Notes: generated from the letters alone by a model not told the origin. DNA of 64,000 nt from UBA9926 sp038131595 (GCA_038131595.1 JAYPPR010000008.1:992001-1056000); one strand, 5' to 3'; numbered from the stretch's first letter, positions 1 through 9,363 are shown. Program-made: numbers and translations.

Positions 1-2
1 CT

Positions 3-1502
3 CGTGGCAATCGGAAAGAGGTGGTCACCAAACTGCAGGATTCCATCACTGGACGCTTGGAAACAGAAGGGATTTCGGCTCGCGTCTTTGGGCGAGAAAA
101 ACATCTCTACAGCATCTACACCAAGATGCGCTCTAAGCGCCGCTCGTTCGCCGAAATCATGGATGTTTACGCCTTCAGAATCGTCGTAGAGGACGTCGAT
201 ACGTGTTATCGGGTGCTCGGCATGGTGCACAACTTATATAAGCCCGTGGCGGGTCGATTCAAAGATTACATCGCGATTCCCAAAGCCAACGGTTACCAAT
301 CCCTCCACACGACATTGTTTGGAATGCACGGTCTGCCCATCGAAATTCAGATCAGAACAGAAGAGATGGAGGAGTTCGCCAACCACGGGATTGCGGGACA
401 CTGGCTGTACAAAACGAGCGATGAAAGCATGACGTCAGGCCAGCACAGAGCTCGGGCGTGGATGCGCGGATTACTCGAGCTGCAGCAGAGCGCGGGCAAC
501 TCGCTTGAGTTCATTGAGAACGTCAAGATTGATCTCTTTCCCGACGAAGTCTATGTCTTCAGTCCGGCAGGAGACATCTACGAGCTACCCCAGGGCTCGA
601 CCCCGGTAGATTTCGCCTACGCGGTGCACACCGATATCGGCAACACGTGTGTGGCCTGTCGCATCGATCGCCGCCTTGCGCCACTGTCCGCCTCTCTTGA
701 AAGCGGACAAACGGTTGAGATCATTCGTTCGGCAGGCGCCTTGCCGAATCCCGCTTGGCTGAGCTATGTCGTCACAGGAAAAGCGCGTAGCGGGATCCGC
801 AATGCATTGAAAGTACAACAAGAAAGCGAATCCGTTGAATTAGGTCGACGGTTGCTTGAGCGCGCCTTAACGGCCCTCAATTCATCGTTAAGCGATGTTG
901 AACCCGATTCCTTCTCTGAAATCGTCGAAACTGGCAAATTTCAAAACGAGGAGGATTTGCTTCATGAGATCGGCCTCGGCAACCAGATGGCCAGCGTCGT
1001 CGCGAGGCGACTTGTTCAGAGTCAATCTGCTGATACACCGCTCGAGCTCGATTACGAGGGGCCGCTGGCCATTAGGGGTACCGAAGGCATGGTCGTGACC
1101 TATGCCCGATGCTGCCGGCCTATTCCTGGTGACCCCATCATTGGGCACATCAGCGCTGGTAAAGGCATTGTCATTCACATCGATAGTTGCCGAAACATGG
1201 GCGAGCTTCGAACAAAAGGCGAAGAGGTGATGGCCGTCCGATGGGAGGACCAGATCGACCAAGAGTTTACGGTCGAGATGCGCATCGAACTTGAGCACGA
1301 AAAAGGGCTCATCGCTATGCTCGCTTCAACTATTACTGGGGTCGACGCCAATATCGAGCGGATTAGCATCCTCGAGCGCGACGCGCGACTCACAACAGTC
1401 AACCTTCTCCTACAGGTCAGGGACCGCGTTCACCTTGCCGCCGTCATCAAGAAGCTACGTCACATTCACCACGTTAATCGCATTGTCAGAGTCAGGAACT
1501 AA
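3..1502 (+). CDS. spoT: Bifunctional (p)ppGpp synthetase/hydrolase SpoT (5' partial)
   Basis: SpoT makes and degrades (p)ppGpp in the stringent response. The reading frame is open at the left edge, so about 200 residues (the HD hydrolase domain) lie outside the window; 499 codons are visible. Seen in order: the synthetase domain with the motif RFKDYIAIPKANGYQSLHT, where RxKD (instead of the ExDD of RelA) is the mark of bifunctional SpoT/Rel enzymes; a TGS domain (beginning near DEVYVFSPAGDIYELP); a Cys/His-rich segment with ARCCRPIPGD; and a C-terminal ACT domain. ridA starts two bases after the stop, so the genes are probably co-transcribed. The internal ATG/GTG codons near the left edge are not the true start, because conserved synthetase sequence (RGNRKE) precedes them. 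Confidence 0.96.
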   Translation, partial: RGNRKEVVTKLQDSITGRLETEGISARVFGREKHLYSIYTKMRSKRRSFAEIMDVYAFRIVVEDVDTCYRVLGMVHNLYKPVAGRFKDYIAIPKANGYQSLHTTLFGMHGLPIEIQIRTEEMEEFANHGIAGHWLYKTSDESMTSGQHRARAWMRGLLELQQSAGNSLEFIENVKIDLFPDEVYVFSPAGDIYELPQGSTPVDFAYAVHTDIGNTCVACRIDRRLAPLSASLESGQTVEIIRSAGALPNPAWLSYVVTGKARSGIRNALKVQQESESVELGRRLLERALTALNSSLSDVEPDSFSEIVETGKFQNEEDLLHEIGLGNQMASVVARRLVQSQSADTPLELDYEGPLAIRGTEGMVVTYARCCRPIPGDPIIGHISAGKGIVIHIDSCRNMGELRTKGEEVMAVRWEDQIDQEFTVEMRIELEHEKGLIAMLASTITGVDANIERISILERDARLTTVNLLLQVRDRVHLAAVIKKLRHIHHVNRIVRVRN

Positions 1503-1504
1503 CG

Positions 1505-1894
1505 GTGAAGCGAGAAGCCATTCAGACTGACAGCGCTCCAAAGGCGTTGGGCCCGTATTCTCAGGCCGTCCGTCATGGCAGCATGCTGTTTGTTTCCGGA
1601 CAACTTGGCCTTGACCCAGTCACCAATCAATTGGTGGGTGACGATATCGAATCGCAAATTGATCAGGTGCTGGCGAATGTAGAGGCGATCTGTGTCGAAG
1701 CAGGAACGAGCATTCAGCACGCGCTCAAGCTCACGCTCTACCTCCAAGATCTATCTGACTTTGCAGCCGTCAACCAAGCGCTCGAAGCAAATCTCACCGC
1801 GCCCTATCCTGCCCGGGCCACGACTCAAGTTGCGGGCCTACCGCTTGGCGCATTGATTGAGATTGACGCCATCGTCGCGGTTCATGGTGAGTAA
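1505..1894 (+). CDS. ridA: RidA family enamine/imine deaminase
   Basis: A 129-residue protein of the YjgF/YER057c/UK114 family. Family members hydrolyse reactive enamine/imine intermediates from PLP-dependent enzymes, such as 2-aminoacrylate, and act in the cytoplasm as homotrimers. The conserved catalytic Arg is present in PARATTQVAGLP, and the N-terminal GPYSQAV and FVSGQLGLDP motifs are intact. It starts with GTG at 1505, preceded by AGGA at 1494-1497, two bases after the spoT stop. Its 3' end overlaps recG, so spoT-ridA-recG looks like one operon, an arrangement common in Pseudomonas-type gammaproteobacteria. Confidence 0.93.
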   Translation: MKREAIQTDSAPKALGPYSQAVRHGSMLFVSGQLGLDPVTNQLVGDDIESQIDQVLANVEAICVEAGTSIQHALKLTLYLQDLSDFAAVNQALEANLTAPYPARATTQVAGLPLGALIEIDAIVAVHGE

Positions 1895-3959
1895 AAAAGA
1901 GACTGCTCAGCGTCACCCGGCTGATATACCGGTCACCACACTAAAGGGCGTTGGTCCCGCCGTCGCCGCCAAGCTTGAACGACTCAACATCACCACTGCA
2001 GAAGACCTTCTGTTTCATCTGCCGTTTCGTTACGAGGACCAAACCAAACGAACACTGATCGCTGACCTGCGACCTGACGGCGAGGGTGTTGTCGAAGGGC
2101 AAGCGATCTCCAGCCAAGTCCAGTTTGGTAGGCGCCGGAGCTTGCTCGTGACCATCGAAGATGAAACGGGACGCTTACCGGTGAGGTTCTTTCACTTCAA
2201 TCGCTCGCAGCAAGCACAGTTCGATGCCAACCCTCGCGTGCGCTGTTACGGACGGATCCGCAAAGGGCCACGTGGCCTTGAAATGATTCATCCCCAATAT
2301 GATCGCAATCCCAAAGCATCTCTGCCTGACACCCTGACACCGGTCTATTCAGTCGTTGAAGGGTTAGGCCAAGCCAAAATGCAGTCGCTTGTGCGCCAGG
2401 CTTTGGCGATACCGGGACTGGAAGCGGCGTTTAAACCCCTCCTGAAGAATCGCCCAGCGGCTGATTTGTGGGCGGCACTCACCATGCTCCACTCGCCACC
2501 TGCTGAAGAGGATCTAGCAGCCATACAGCGCGGTGAGCACCCGACCCAGCGATTACTCGCGTTCGAGGAACTCACCGCCTACCAGCTCGGCATGATGCTC
2601 TGGCACCGTGAAACCCAAGCCGAACCGAGCCGTCCGCTTGAATGCCCAGCGCCGATGTTTGACGCGTTTATAGCCAGACTGCCCTTTAACCTGACCGGGG
2701 CCCAAACACGGGTTGTTAACGAGATCTTTCACGATCTAAGACAACCCTCCCCTGCCCTTCGTCTCATCCAAGGCGATGTCGGTGCGGGAAAAACGGTCGT
2801 CGCCGCACTCGCCGCACTCGCGGCGATGGCGTCCGGCACCCAGGTGGCGCTGATGGCGCCGACCGAATTGCTCGCTGAACAACACTTTGAGACCCTGGCC
2901 AACTGGTTTGAGCCGCTTGGGTTTCATGTCGGTTGGTTATCGGGCAGCGTGAAAGGAAAAGCGCGGGATAAGGTTCTAGCGCAACTAGAGACCAACCAAA
3001 TCCATTTCTTGGTGGGTACCCACGCGCTGTTTCAGAGCCAAGTCGAATTCGCGCAGTTAGGTCTTGTTTTAATCGATGAACAGCACCGATTTGGGGTTGC
3101 ACAGCGACACGCACTCTTTGAAAAAGGCGAAGATCAATTCCGTCCCCATCAACTCATTTTTTCGGCAACGCCGATTCCCCGGACCTTGTCGATGACCTTA
3201 TACGCTGGGGTCAACGCCTCCGTGATTGACGAGCGCCCTCCGGGCAGAACCCCGATTACGACGCGTGTGATGGCCAGCGAGCGCAGAGAGGCCGTCATCG
3301 ATCGACTAGCCGAGGCATGCGCAGAGGGCGCGCAAGCCTATTGGGTTTGCCCCTCGATTGACAGCGAAGATGGCCAACTCGTTAGTGCAACCTTCACTCA
3401 TCAACACCTAAGCAAACGCCTGGCGGATCATTCGGTTGGCCTCGTGCACGGCCGTATGAGCAGTCAAGAAAAACAAACCGTCATGCGCGAATTCAAAGAA
3501 GGGAAGATCAGTGTCCTTGTGTCCACGACGGTAATCGAGGTCGGTGTTGATGTACCCAACGCCATATTGATGATCATTGAGAACGCCGAGCGATTTGGGT
3601 TAACCCAAATTCATCAGCTACGAGGGCGGGTTGGCCGAGGTGATCAGGCCAGCGCCTGTATTTTGTTGTACGAGTCTCCGCTCGGCAAAACAGGCAAGCG
3701 GCGTCTTGGGGTACTCCGGGATTCCATTGACGGCTTCTACATCGCTGAGCAAGACCTTGAAATGCGCGGTCCAGGCGACATGCTGGGGCGAGACCAATCC
3801 GGAGAAGTGCTTTTTAAGCTCGCGGACCTGACAAGGGATGCCGACTTATTAACCGAGGCGCACGAGGCGGCGAGCGAGTTGCTCGCTGAGCCCTCCGAGC
3901 ATCAACAAGCACTGCTCAATCGATGGCTCGATTTTCCGCCGATGAAGTTACAAGCCTAG
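1884..3959 (+). CDS. recG: ATP-dependent DNA helicase RecG
   Basis: A superfamily 2 helicase that reverses stalled replication forks and branch-migrates recombination intermediates. The 691 residues match the usual length of about 690. Visible: the N-terminal wedge/OB region (TLKGVGPAVAAKLERLNI, then FHLPFRYEDQT), Walker A GDVGAGKT, the DEQHRFG box, SATPIPRTL, and the C-terminal motifs STTVIEVGVDVPNA and QLRGRVGRG. I place the start at ATG 1884, overlapping the end of ridA by 11 bases; an upstream in-frame ATG at 1857 would add nine residues with no family support. GTG at 1887 is also possible. The 3' end overlaps the convergent symporter gene by 4 bases. Confidence 0.96.
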   Translation: MVSKKETAQRHPADIPVTTLKGVGPAVAAKLERLNITTAEDLLFHLPFRYEDQTKRTLIADLRPDGEGVVEGQAISSQVQFGRRRSLLVTIEDETGRLPVRFFHFNRSQQAQFDANPRVRCYGRIRKGPRGLEMIHPQYDRNPKASLPDTLTPVYSVVEGLGQAKMQSLVRQALAIPGLEAAFKPLLKNRPAADLWAALTMLHSPPAEEDLAAIQRGEHPTQRLLAFEELTAYQLGMMLWHRETQAEPSRPLECPAPMFDAFIARLPFNLTGAQTRVVNEIFHDLRQPSPALRLIQGDVGAGKTVVAALAALAAMASGTQVALMAPTELLAEQHFETLANWFEPLGFHVGWLSGSVKGKARDKVLAQLETNQIHFLVGTHALFQSQVEFAQLGLVLIDEQHRFGVAQRHALFEKGEDQFRPHQLIFSATPIPRTLSMTLYAGVNASVIDERPPGRTPITTRVMASERREAVIDRLAEACAEGAQAYWVCPSIDSEDGQLVSATFTHQHLSKRLADHSVGLVHGRMSSQEKQTVMREFKEGKISVLVSTTVIEVGVDVPNAILMIIENAERFGLTQIHQLRGRVGRGDQASACILLYESPLGKTGKRRLGVLRDSIDGFYIAEQDLEMRGPGDMLGRDQSGEVLFKLADLTRDADLLTEAHEAASELLAEPSEHQQALLNRWLDFPPMKLQA

Positions 3960-5215
3960 CGGGCTGATTCTGCAGCGAAGATCTCATCTTCAAATTGACC
4001 CTCGCTTCGGGCCACAACGCTTGAAACCGTCGCATCACCCACCACGTTGACCACTGTTCGGGTCATATCGAGCAAGCGATCAACGCCAATAATGAGTGCA
4101 ATGCCTTCAACCGGCAGTCCCACTTGGGTCAAAACGAGCGCCAGTGTAATTAAACCCACACCTGGGACAGCAGCCGTACCAATCGATGCCATGGTTGCTG
4201 TCAAAATCACCATCAGATAACCGGTCAGGCCAATATCAACGTTAAACGCCTGGGCGATAAAAACAGTAGCCACGCCCTGCATAATCGCAGTCCCATCCAT
4301 ATTGATGGTTGCACCCACCGGAACCACAAAACTTGCAATCTCGTTACGCACACCGATGCGCTTTTTCACGGTTTCCAAGGTCACCGGCAACGTTGCTCCA
4401 CTTGATGCGGTGCTAAATGCGAATGCCATCACCGGTGCCATATGCTGGTAAAAAAGCACTGGGCTTACTCGGACCAGTAGTTTGATAAGCGTTGGATACG
4501 TAATCAAAAAATGTAGCGCCAGTACTAGTAGCACACAGAGGAAATAGGCCAGCAGATCGAGGATCGCCCCGAACCCTAACTGAGCACCCAGCGTTACCAT
4601 CAAACAAAATACGCCAACGGGCGCTGCCAGCATGAGCATCATGACCAGTTGCATAATGACTTCATTCCAGCGGTCGAAGCTCGCTTTTAACGCAAGACCC
4701 GCGTCGCCCGCCCGGGTTAACGCCACGCCAAGCAACAGCGCGAAAACAATAATCTGCAGCATGTTGCCTTCGGCCATGGCTGCAACCGGGTTGCTTGGAA
4801 AGATATCCAATACAACCTGCGTAAACGGCGGCGCTTCCTTCGCCTGGAATGTCATTCCCTCGGCCATGTTGATGCCAAGCCCCGGATTGATGATATTCGC
4901 CACCGTCAACGCGAGCGTGATAGCGATAGCCGTTGTCATCAAATACAGCGCGACGGTTTTTAGTCCGATTCGCCCCATATTGTTTCCACCGGCTAAACTG
5001 CTCGCGCCACACACTAAAGACACAAAGACAAGGGGCACCACGAGCAGCTTCAGTGTCTTGATAAAGATCTGCCCGCCTAGGCTAAAAATCCCGCCCACCA
5101 GAAATTCGCCGATAAAGGCGTTCTCAGACCAATCAAAGCCGTGAATCAGCGCGCCGATGGTGAATCCAAGCACCATGGCAACAAGGATCTGTTTAGTGAG
5201 CTTGATTCGATCCAT
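3956..5215 (-). CDS. Dicarboxylate/amino acid:cation symporter (DAACS, GltP/DctA type)
   Basis: A 419-residue inner-membrane secondary transporter of the glutamate/dicarboxylate:cation symporter family. Seen: a hydrophobic multi-span N-terminal half, the re-entrant loop SASSGATLP (HP1), the cation-binding NMDGTA motif of TM7, GVPGVG in HP2, and DMTRTVVNVVGD in TM8. In family structures the Arg of the DMxRT motif contacts the side-chain carboxylate of acidic substrates; it is present here, so an acidic amino acid or C4-dicarboxylate is the likely substrate. GltP and DctA cannot be separated by eye. The gene converges on recG with a 4-base overlap and stands apart from the divergent ubiA unit. 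The next upstream gene on its strand is rubredoxin, 5 bases away. Confidence 0.9.
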   Translation of the reverse strand: MDRIKLTKQILVAMVLGFTIGALIHGFDWSENAFIGEFLVGGIFSLGGQIFIKTLKLLVVPLVFVSLVCGASSLAGGNNMGRIGLKTVALYLMTTAIAITLALTVANIINPGLGINMAEGMTFQAKEAPPFTQVVLDIFPSNPVAAMAEGNMLQIIVFALLLGVALTRAGDAGLALKASFDRWNEVIMQLVMMLMLAAPVGVFCLMVTLGAQLGFGAILDLLAYFLCVLLVLALHFLITYPTLIKLLVRVSPVLFYQHMAPVMAFAFSTASSGATLPVTLETVKKRIGVRNEIASFVVPVGATINMDGTAIMQGVATVFIAQAFNVDIGLTGYLMVILTATMASIGTAAVPGVGLITLALVLTQVGLPVEGIALIIGVDRLLDMTRTVVNVVGDATVSSVVARSEGQFEDEIFAAESAR

Positions 5216-5220
5216 AAGGG

Positions 5221-5388
5221 TTAGTCGATTTCCATCATTTCAAAGTCGGCCTTACCAACCCCGCATTCGGGACAAACCCAATCCTCTGGGATGTCCTCCC
5301 ATCGTGTGCCTGGAGCAATTCCCTCTTCCTCTAGACCCTCTTCTTCATCATAGATAAACCCACACACGATGCACTGCCACTTTTTCAT
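5221..5388 (-). CDS. Rubredoxin (55 aa)
   Basis: A short gene easily missed by length cut-offs. The minus strand from 5388 reads an uninterrupted 55-residue protein beginning MKKWQCIVCGFIYDEE and ending ADFEMMEID before TAA. It has both Fe-binding CxxC knuckles (CIVCG near residue 6 and CPECG near residue 39) and the conserved aromatic/Pro surroundings EDIPEDWVCPECG. Rubredoxins carry single electrons in the cytoplasm, for example to alkane hydroxylases or to oxygen/peroxide-reducing enzymes. In Pseudomonas they lie in this same neighbourhood near ubiA. The stop is 5 bases from the start of the downstream symporter gene, so co-transcription is likely; divergent ubiA lies upstream. Confidence 0.95.
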   Translation of the reverse strand: MKKWQCIVCGFIYDEEEGLEEEGIAPGTRWEDIPEDWVCPECGVGKADFEMMEID

Positions 5389-5493
5389 ATCACTTCACTC
5401 ATCGGTTTAACGGTAACGGGCAGGCAGCACTCGCTGCATACCCCTATAAAGCTCCGTATACTACCTGATTTGCGTCTCGGCTGTTTCCTCACC

Positions 5494-6366
5494 ATGGCAT
5501 TGAATCTATCGATCCTCGACCATTCGAAATGGCCTGCGTTACTGAAGGTCGCAAGGTTAGATCGCCCCATCGGATCCTTGCTGCTGCTTTGGCCGACGCT
5601 CGCAGCACTATGGATTGCAGCAGAGGGCACTCCGTCGTTGCATCTTCTGATCGTGTTCTCGCTGGGGACACTGCTCACTCGCTCTGCCGGCTGCGTCGTG
5701 AACGATCTGGCCGATCAAAAGCTGGATGGACACGTCAAACGAACCGCGCTTCGGCCCTTGGCAACCGGTGAGATTGTCTCGAGAGATGCGATCGAGTTCA
5801 TGGTGCTACTGCTACTTGTCTCGCTTGGATTGGTGCTGACCACGAACCTTATGACGATCGTATGGGCGATGGGCGCTGTGGCGGCCGCCGGCATTTACCC
5901 CTTTTTGAAGCGAATCACGCACCTGCCGCAGGTGGGTCTGGGGATTGCGTTTTCCTTCGGTATTCCGATGGCCTTTGCCGCTACGGGCGCACCCATCACG
6001 GCAGAGACTGGCCTCTTATTCCTGGCGAATCTCATCTGGGTCATCGCCTACGACACCTGCTATGCCATGGTTGACCGCGATGATGATCTGACCATCGGTA
6101 TTCGTTCGACGGCCATACTCTTCGGTGATCTGGACCGAACCATCATCGGGCTACTGCAAACGCTTGTGGTTGGGTTATTGATCGCGCTGGGAATGAACCT
6201 TCAATTTGCCTGGCCTTACTATCTTGCTGTCTCGGTGATCAGCGGGCTTTTTATCTACCAGCAGTGGCTGATTCGAGCGAGAGAACGAGAAGGGTGTTTT
6301 GCTGCCTTCCTAAATAACCAATGGGCAGGTATGGTGCTGTTCGTTGGCGTTCTTAGCCAGTATTGA
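5494..6366 (+). CDS. ubiA: 4-hydroxybenzoate polyprenyltransferase UbiA
   Basis: An integral membrane prenyltransferase that attaches the polyprenyl tail to 4-hydroxybenzoate, the first membrane step of ubiquinone synthesis. Starting at ATG 5494 gives 290 residues, the usual length for the family. An upstream TTG at 5470 would add eight residues with no family support. Both Asp-rich motifs are present: NDLADQKLDGHVKRT (first) and DTCYAMVDRDDD (second), with about eight hydrophobic spans. The chorismate lyase gene ubiC, often directly upstream in relatives, is absent here. dctQ begins 10 bases downstream and may be read through. Respiration through the oxidase at the right end of the window would need this quinone. 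Confidence 0.95.
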   Translation: MALNLSILDHSKWPALLKVARLDRPIGSLLLLWPTLAALWIAAEGTPSLHLLIVFSLGTLLTRSAGCVVNDLADQKLDGHVKRTALRPLATGEIVSRDAIEFMVLLLLVSLGLVLTTNLMTIVWAMGAVAAAGIYPFLKRITHLPQVGLGIAFSFGIPMAFAATGAPITAETGLLFLANLIWVIAYDTCYAMVDRDDDLTIGIRSTAILFGDLDRTIIGLLQTLVVGLLIALGMNLQFAWPYYLAVSVISGLFIYQQWLIRAREREGCFAAFLNNQWAGMVLFVGVLSQY

Positions 6367-6375
6367 GTAACCGCA

Positions 6376-6876
6376 ATGCACCGATTATTAACCCGATTGG
6401 ATCAACTCTCTGAACGCGTGGGCGACGTCTGCGCGTGGATGGTCTTTTTGATGATGATTGGAACAACGGTCGTCGTGTTCCTGCGCTACTTCCTGAATGT
6501 GGGCTCTATTCCGCTACAAGAGGCGATTCTCTATCTTCATGGCGCCGTCATTATGCTTGGCATTGGATTCACGCTAAAACGAGGGGGACATGTCAGAGTA
6601 GACATTCTCCACCGCTCGCTGAACCCCAGACTTCAGAGACGCATTGATATGGGCGGTACGTTTATTTTTCTGATTCCATTTGCTTTGTTCACGCTCTGGT
6701 CGAGCCTGCCTTATGTTCGATTTTCTTGGTCGGTTCTAGAGGCGTCGTCTGCGCCTGGTGGACTACCCGGGGTGTTCTTGCTCAAGTCGCTGATCCCACT
6801 GATGGCGGCGCTGCTTCTTATTCAGGGCTGTGTCGAACTCGCCAAAATGATCGCCACAGCAAGGGAGCAGCGCTAG
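6376..6876 (+). CDS. dctQ: TRAP transporter small membrane subunit (DctQ)
   Basis: A 166-residue protein with four predicted hydrophobic spans (near residues 19-37, 50-66, 90-108 and 130-150), the topology of the small (Q) subunit of tripartite ATP-independent periplasmic transporters. The loop FTLKRGGHVRVDIL after span 2 is typical of DctQ. The P, Q and M components together take up organic acids using the Na+ or proton gradient. The gene follows ubiA by 10 bases and its stop codon shares one base with the dctM start (TAGTG), so Q and M are translationally coupled. Confidence 0.9.
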   Translation: MHRLLTRLDQLSERVGDVCAWMVFLMMIGTTVVVFLRYFLNVGSIPLQEAILYLHGAVIMLGIGFTLKRGGHVRVDILHRSLNPRLQRRIDMGGTFIFLIPFALFTLWSSLPYVRFSWSVLEASSAPGGLPGVFLLKSLIPLMAALLLIQGCVELAKMIATAREQR

Positions 6877-8237
6877 TGGAATACGCCGCGCTGTACATGT
6901 TCACGGCAGTCTTTGTCCTACTTCTTTTAGGTTATCCCGTAGCCCTTACGCTCGCCGGCACGTCACTCATCGCTGCACTCCTCGGCGTTATTACCGGTCA
7001 CTTTGACCTAATCTTCTTGAACGCTCTACCCAACCGCCTGTTTGGCATCATGACCAATCAAACCCTAATGGCCGTTCCACTCTTTGTGCTGATGGGTGTG
7101 ATTCTCGAGCGGTCGAAAATTGCAGAAGACTTATTGGATGCAATGACCAGGGCCTTCGGTCGAGCACCGGGTGGCCTCGGCCTTGCCGTCTGCCTCGTTG
7201 GCATGCTCATGGCGGCAAGTACCGGCATTGTCGGTGCCACGGTTGTTACCATGGGGCTGATGGCGCTGCCAACGATGCTCAAAGCGGGTTACAGTCCAAG
7301 GCTGGCAACCGGCACCATCTGCGCAACCGGCACCCTCGGCCAAATTATTCCGCCCTCTATCGCATTGGTTTTACTGGGCGACGTCATCGCGAGCGCGTAC
7401 CAACAGTCTCAGCTCTCGCTAGGCATCTTTAACCCGAGGTCAATTTCGGTAGGCGACTTGTTTGCCGGCGCCATCATTCCAGGGTTGATCCTGGTGATGC
7501 TATACAGCGTTTTGATGATTGTAGTCGCGCTGGCAAAGCCAAAGCTTGCACCGCCTGCTGATCTACCGAGTGTGCCGCTTCCTGCCCTACTGAAGAGCGC
7601 CGCGCCTCCGCTGATCCTGATTATTTTAGTGCTGGGGTCGATTCTGTTTGGCGCCGCAACGCCCACCGAAGCGGCTGGCATTGGTGCAATGGGCGCGCTC
7701 GTCATGGCCTTCTTTCGCAAAACGCTCGATCGCGAAGCGCTGTCATCAAGCCTCTCCTCAACGGTTGAAACGACCGCCATGGTGTTCTTTATCCTGATCG
7801 GCGCGTCGCTTTTTTCGTTGGTGTTTCGCGGCTATGGCGGAGATGAGTTGGTCGCAGGCATTTTTGAGCACATGCCTGGGGGCGTTGCAGGTGCCCTTGC
7901 AATCGTGATGCTCACCATCTTTTTACTGGGTTTTATTCTCGACTTCATCGAGATCACTTTCGTAGTGGTACCTATCGTTGGTCCCATTCTGATGGCTATG
8001 GGTGTCGACCCCATCTGGCTGGGCATCATGATTGCGGTCAACCTGCAAACGTCGTTTTTGACGCCACCCTTTGGGTTTTCTCTCTTTTACCTGCGAGGGG
8101 TTGTCCCAGATAGCGTCGCCACGCGCGACATCTACCTCGGCGTGATTCCTTTCATCTTGATCCAGCTTGCGATGCTCGCGCTCTTAGTGTGGCAGCCTGC
8201 ACTCGCGACCTGGCTGCCAGAACAGCTCTACCAATAA
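6876..8237 (+). CDS. dctM: TRAP transporter large membrane subunit (DctM)
   Basis: A 453-residue polytopic inner-membrane protein, the transport channel of the TRAP system. Seen: many hydrophobic spans, the DctM segments FVLMGVILERSKIAED, GTLGQIIPPSIALVLLGD and AATPTEAAGIGAMGAL, and a Gly-rich C-terminal half. I choose GTG 6876 (overlapping the dctQ stop by one base, with GGGAG at 6862-6866) because the product then begins with the first hydrophobic helix. An earlier ATG at 6726 would run through dctQ in another frame. Only one base separates its stop from the convergent stop of the binding-protein gene. Confidence 0.92.
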   Translation: MEYAALYMFTAVFVLLLLGYPVALTLAGTSLIAALLGVITGHFDLIFLNALPNRLFGIMTNQTLMAVPLFVLMGVILERSKIAEDLLDAMTRAFGRAPGGLGLAVCLVGMLMAASTGIVGATVVTMGLMALPTMLKAGYSPRLATGTICATGTLGQIIPPSIALVLLGDVIASAYQQSQLSLGIFNPRSISVGDLFAGAIIPGLILVMLYSVLMIVVALAKPKLAPPADLPSVPLPALLKSAAPPLILIILVLGSILFGAATPTEAAGIGAMGALVMAFFRKTLDREALSSSLSSTVETTAMVFFILIGASLFSLVFRGYGGDELVAGIFEHMPGGVAGALAIVMLTIFLLGFILDFIEITFVVVPIVGPILMAMGVDPIWLGIMIAVNLQTSFLTPPFGFSLFYLRGVVPDSVATRDIYLGVIPFILIQLAMLALLVWQPALATWLPEQLYQ

Positions 8238-8238
8238 G

Positions 8239-9357
8239 CTAATCGCCGGTGTAACCCTCTAAGTCTGCACGCACATTCGATAGTGCCCGCTCCGACAGCT
8301 CGTTGTAGTTCATCACGTTCTGTCGATATTGGATGTAAGACTCATAAATTCGCCCGTACAGCGGATCTTCACCAATCATGGCCTGCACTTTCTCATCTGA
8401 GATTCGCTTCAGCTCGGCAAGCACATCATCTGGTAGACGCCTGACGTCGACCCCATGTTTTTCAGTCAATTCCTTTAATGCTTGATTATTTCTTGCCGTG
8501 TATTCGGCGAGCACATCGTTATTGACCGCTTCAGCCGCGGTTCGCACCATGGCTTGCAGATCCTTTGGCAGTTCATCCCAAGCCGCTTGGTTAATGGTGA
8601 ATTCAAGATTCGGTCCTGGCTCCTGCCATCCAGGGTAGTAGTAGTACTTCGCGACCTGATGGAATCCGAGGACTAAGTCGTTGAACGGGCCCACCCATTC
8701 CGCCGCGTCAATGACACCGGTCTGCAGGCTCGTGAAAATCTCGCCAGCCGGTATGTTGACCGCCGTGCCACCTGCCGCATCAAAGACCTCGCCCCCCAGG
8801 CCGGGAATGCGCATCTTCACGCCTTTCAAGTCATCGAGCGTATTGATTTCTTTGTTGAACCACCCGGCCATCTGAACACCGGTGTTACCACCCACGAGCG
8901 GCACCAGGTTGTATCGGGCATAGAGCTCCTCCCACAGGGCCATTCCGCCACCATGGAGCAGCCAACCATTCATCTCTTGCGCGGATAGCCCAAAGGGTAC
9001 CGCCGTGAAGAGCTGTGCCGCTGGTACACTGCCTCGCCAGTAATAGGCAGCGCCATGACCCATCTGGACCGTGCCTTGAGATACCGCTTCGAAAATCTCG
9101 AGCGCTGGAACCAACTCGCCCGCGCCATACACTTTGATATCGAGCCTGCCATTGCTCATTTCACGGACGCGGTCCGCTAATTTCTCAGGCGCCATTCCCA
9201 TGCCTGGAAAGTTTTTTGGCCAGGTGGTCACCAATCGCCATTTGAACGTCTGTTCGGGTTGCGCCGCGCTCGTATCGCTGGTTGTCGTTTCCGCCGAACC
9301 ACCGCAACCAGCCACCATCCCGATCACACCCAATACCAATACGATTCGTCGCCACAT
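8239..9357 (-). CDS. dctP: TRAP transporter substrate-binding lipoprotein (DctP, TakP-like)
   Basis: A 372-residue extracytoplasmic solute receptor. The N-terminus is a lipoprotein signal with lipobox VAGC (Cys18) followed by a Ser/Thr/Ala-rich linker. The core holds TRAP receptor features: WPKNFPGMG, the Arg-bearing GVKMRIPGLGGEVF and VIDAAEWVGPFNDL. The Trp/Tyr-rich stretch KYYYYPGWQEPGP resembles the TakP/TTHA0766 branch that binds 2-oxo acids such as pyruvate or lactate; substrate identity is an inference. It faces dctQM tail to tail with a one-base gap, so it must have its own promoter although it serves the same transporter. uvrD ends six bases upstream on the same strand. Confidence 0.9.
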   Translation of the reverse strand: MWRRIVLVLGVIGMVAGCGGSAETTTSDTSAAQPEQTFKWRLVTTWPKNFPGMGMAPEKLADRVREMSNGRLDIKVYGAGELVPALEIFEAVSQGTVQMGHGAAYYWRGSVPAAQLFTAVPFGLSAQEMNGWLLHGGGMALWEELYARYNLVPLVGGNTGVQMAGWFNKEINTLDDLKGVKMRIPGLGGEVFDAAGGTAVNIPAGEIFTSLQTGVIDAAEWVGPFNDLVLGFHQVAKYYYYPGWQEPGPNLEFTINQAAWDELPKDLQAMVRTAAEAVNNDVLAEYTARNNQALKELTEKHGVDVRRLPDDVLAELKRISDEKVQAMIGEDPLYGRIYESYIQYRQNVMNYNELSERALSNVRADLEGYTGD

Positions 9358-9363
9358 GGTCTC

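Noticed and set aside
6726..6875. Upstream extension of dctM from ATG 6726
   Set aside because: It would read through most of the dctQ 3' half in another frame and put about 50 hydrophilic residues before the first membrane helix.
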